The notes below the pieces were generated by a model that did not search any database, had not been told where the DNA came from, and was given only the letters and a program-made list of their open reading frames with translations. A stretch of DNA of 41,126 nt, from NCBI GenBank assembly GCA_036652795.1, contig JAVVVD010000011.1, positions 1-41,126 on the forward strand. Direction: 5' to 3'. Below, one piece after another: positions 40,659 through 41,126 of the stretch. Origin of the DNA: JAVVVD01 sp036652795 (lineage in GTDB: Bacteria > Bacillota > Clostridia > Christensenellales > CAG-138). The translations under genes and the position numbers were made by a program. The first letter of the stretch is position 1, and each line of letters begins with the position of its first letter.

Positions 40659-40906
40659 ATGCAGGAATTTAAAGAGCAGATGGTAGCGATGCATCAGCCG
40701 CTAAATAAGATCAGAATTTTTCATACAGATAGAGGAAGCGAATTCAATAATGAATGCATTGATAAGATCGTTTAAGCATTTGGCATTCAGCGATCCCTGA
40801 GAAAAAGGGCTGCCACTACGATAATGTGATAGCCGAGACGACTTGCAATATATTCAAGACGAAATTTTTGTTTGGCAACAAGTTTCATTCGCTGGAGGAG
40901 CCGTAA
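40659..40906 (+). pseudogene. IS3-family (IS150-like) transposase remnant
   Basis: Translation gives IRIFHTDRGSEFNNECID, with the second catalytic D, a TAA stop at 40773, then after a one-base shift KKGCHYDNVIAETTCNIFKTKF, with the catalytic E, and a stop at 40906. These are the 3' half of the rve (DDE) integrase core of IS150-type elements. The 5' half, the first catalytic D and the end inverted repeats are not seen. It is a decayed fragment. The stretch from 40907 to 41026 shows nothing I can assign. Confidence 0.85.
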
Positions 40907-41026
40907 CATACTGCCAGTCTCCAGATTACGAGTGCCTACGAAACATAACGGACAATCTCTGAGATATGTTGTCGGTATTGTTGTTGGTAAAACCTGTTTT
41001 CATCAATTCCCACACATTTCTATAAA

Positions 41027-41063
41027 CGAAAAGCCCGAAAGTTAGGCACTTACGGGCTTTTCT
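41027..41063 (-). terminator. Terminator of the tRNA-Asn unit
   Basis: AAAAGCCCG pairs with CGGGCTTTT around a 15-nt loop, with T runs on both sides. It lies 2 nt past the tRNA 3' end on the minus strand. Confidence 0.85.
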
Positions 41064-41064
41064 T

Positions 41065-41126
41065 TGGCTCCCCCTGTTGGACTTGAACCAACGACACTGC
41101 GGTTAACAGCCGCATGCTCTACCGAC
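41065..41126 (-). tRNA. tRNA-Asn, anticodon GTT (5' end cut by window)
   Basis: The minus strand reads from the D-stem to the 3' end: D-arm fragment, anticodon loop CTGTTAA with anticodon GTT, T-loop TTCAAGT and encoded CCA. The first 14 nt or so, including the acceptor 5' strand, lie beyond the window. Confidence 0.93.

Overview
The window reads as chromosomal DNA of an anaerobic, Gram-positive, Clostridia-type bacterium (Bacillota). The evidence is two [FeFe]-hydrogenases, a bifunctional AdhE, a Rex redox repressor, a DUF1836 protein, strong AGGAGG-type ribosome sites, consensus sigma-A promoters and frequent GTG/TTG starts. Composition is moderate except for one AT-rich intergenic stretch (about 34.5-35.25 kb). 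A tRNA-Glu lies at the left edge and a truncated tRNA-Asn at the right edge. Most genes are on the minus strand, so operons read from high to low coordinate.

Layout. (1) 0.26-8.9 kb, minus: a GT-C-like membrane protein, a cyclophilin, aroB, aroA, aroC, a chorismate mutase-shikimate kinase fusion, then GT2 and GT4 glycosyltransferases. The aro genes are stop/start coupled. AroC lacks the conserved GESHG histidine. (2) 9.0-10.4 kb, plus: a chlorohydrolase-type amidohydrolase, convergent with the next operon. (3) 10.5-19.05 kb, minus: a peptide-type ABC importer (lipoprotein, two small genes, DppB/C/D/F) ending in a YtcJ-type amidohydrolase. (4) 19.2-27.9 kb, minus: a compact fermentation and H2 operon of rex, adhE, an APH-fold kinase, a thioredoxin-like ferredoxin, a PAS-containing sensory [FeFe]-hydrogenase, a PP2C/SpoIIE phosphatase and a group-B-like [FeFe]-hydrogenase. 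(5) 28.0-34.66 kb, minus: DUF6282 hydrolase, DUF3830 protein and a complete LivKHMGF importer behind a near-consensus promoter with a palindrome in its spacer. (6) 35.2-39.3 kb: an Eda-like aldolase (+), an iron alcohol dehydrogenase coupled to aroQ (-), aroE (+) and an SGNH hydrolase (-). (7) 39.4-41.1 kb: a DUF1836 regulator, a frameshifted lipoprotein gene and an IS3-family transposase remnant.

How they work together. Two aro loci supply five dedicated shikimate-pathway enzymes plus the kinase/mutase fusion; DAHP synthase is not in the window. The rex-adhE-hfs operon joins NADH sensing, ethanol formation, H2 metabolism and what looks like an H2- or redox-sensing kinase/phosphatase relay in one transcription unit. 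It is the strongest candidate here for an incompletely described system. The two ABC operons each pair an importer with a metal-dependent hydrolase, which suggests uptake and hydrolysis of unidentified amide- or amino-acid-like compounds. Both carry hairpins around the binding-protein gene. livH has an unusual start region in which a perfect hairpin, or a 14-codon upstream ORF, separates a strong Shine-Dalgarno from the AUG.
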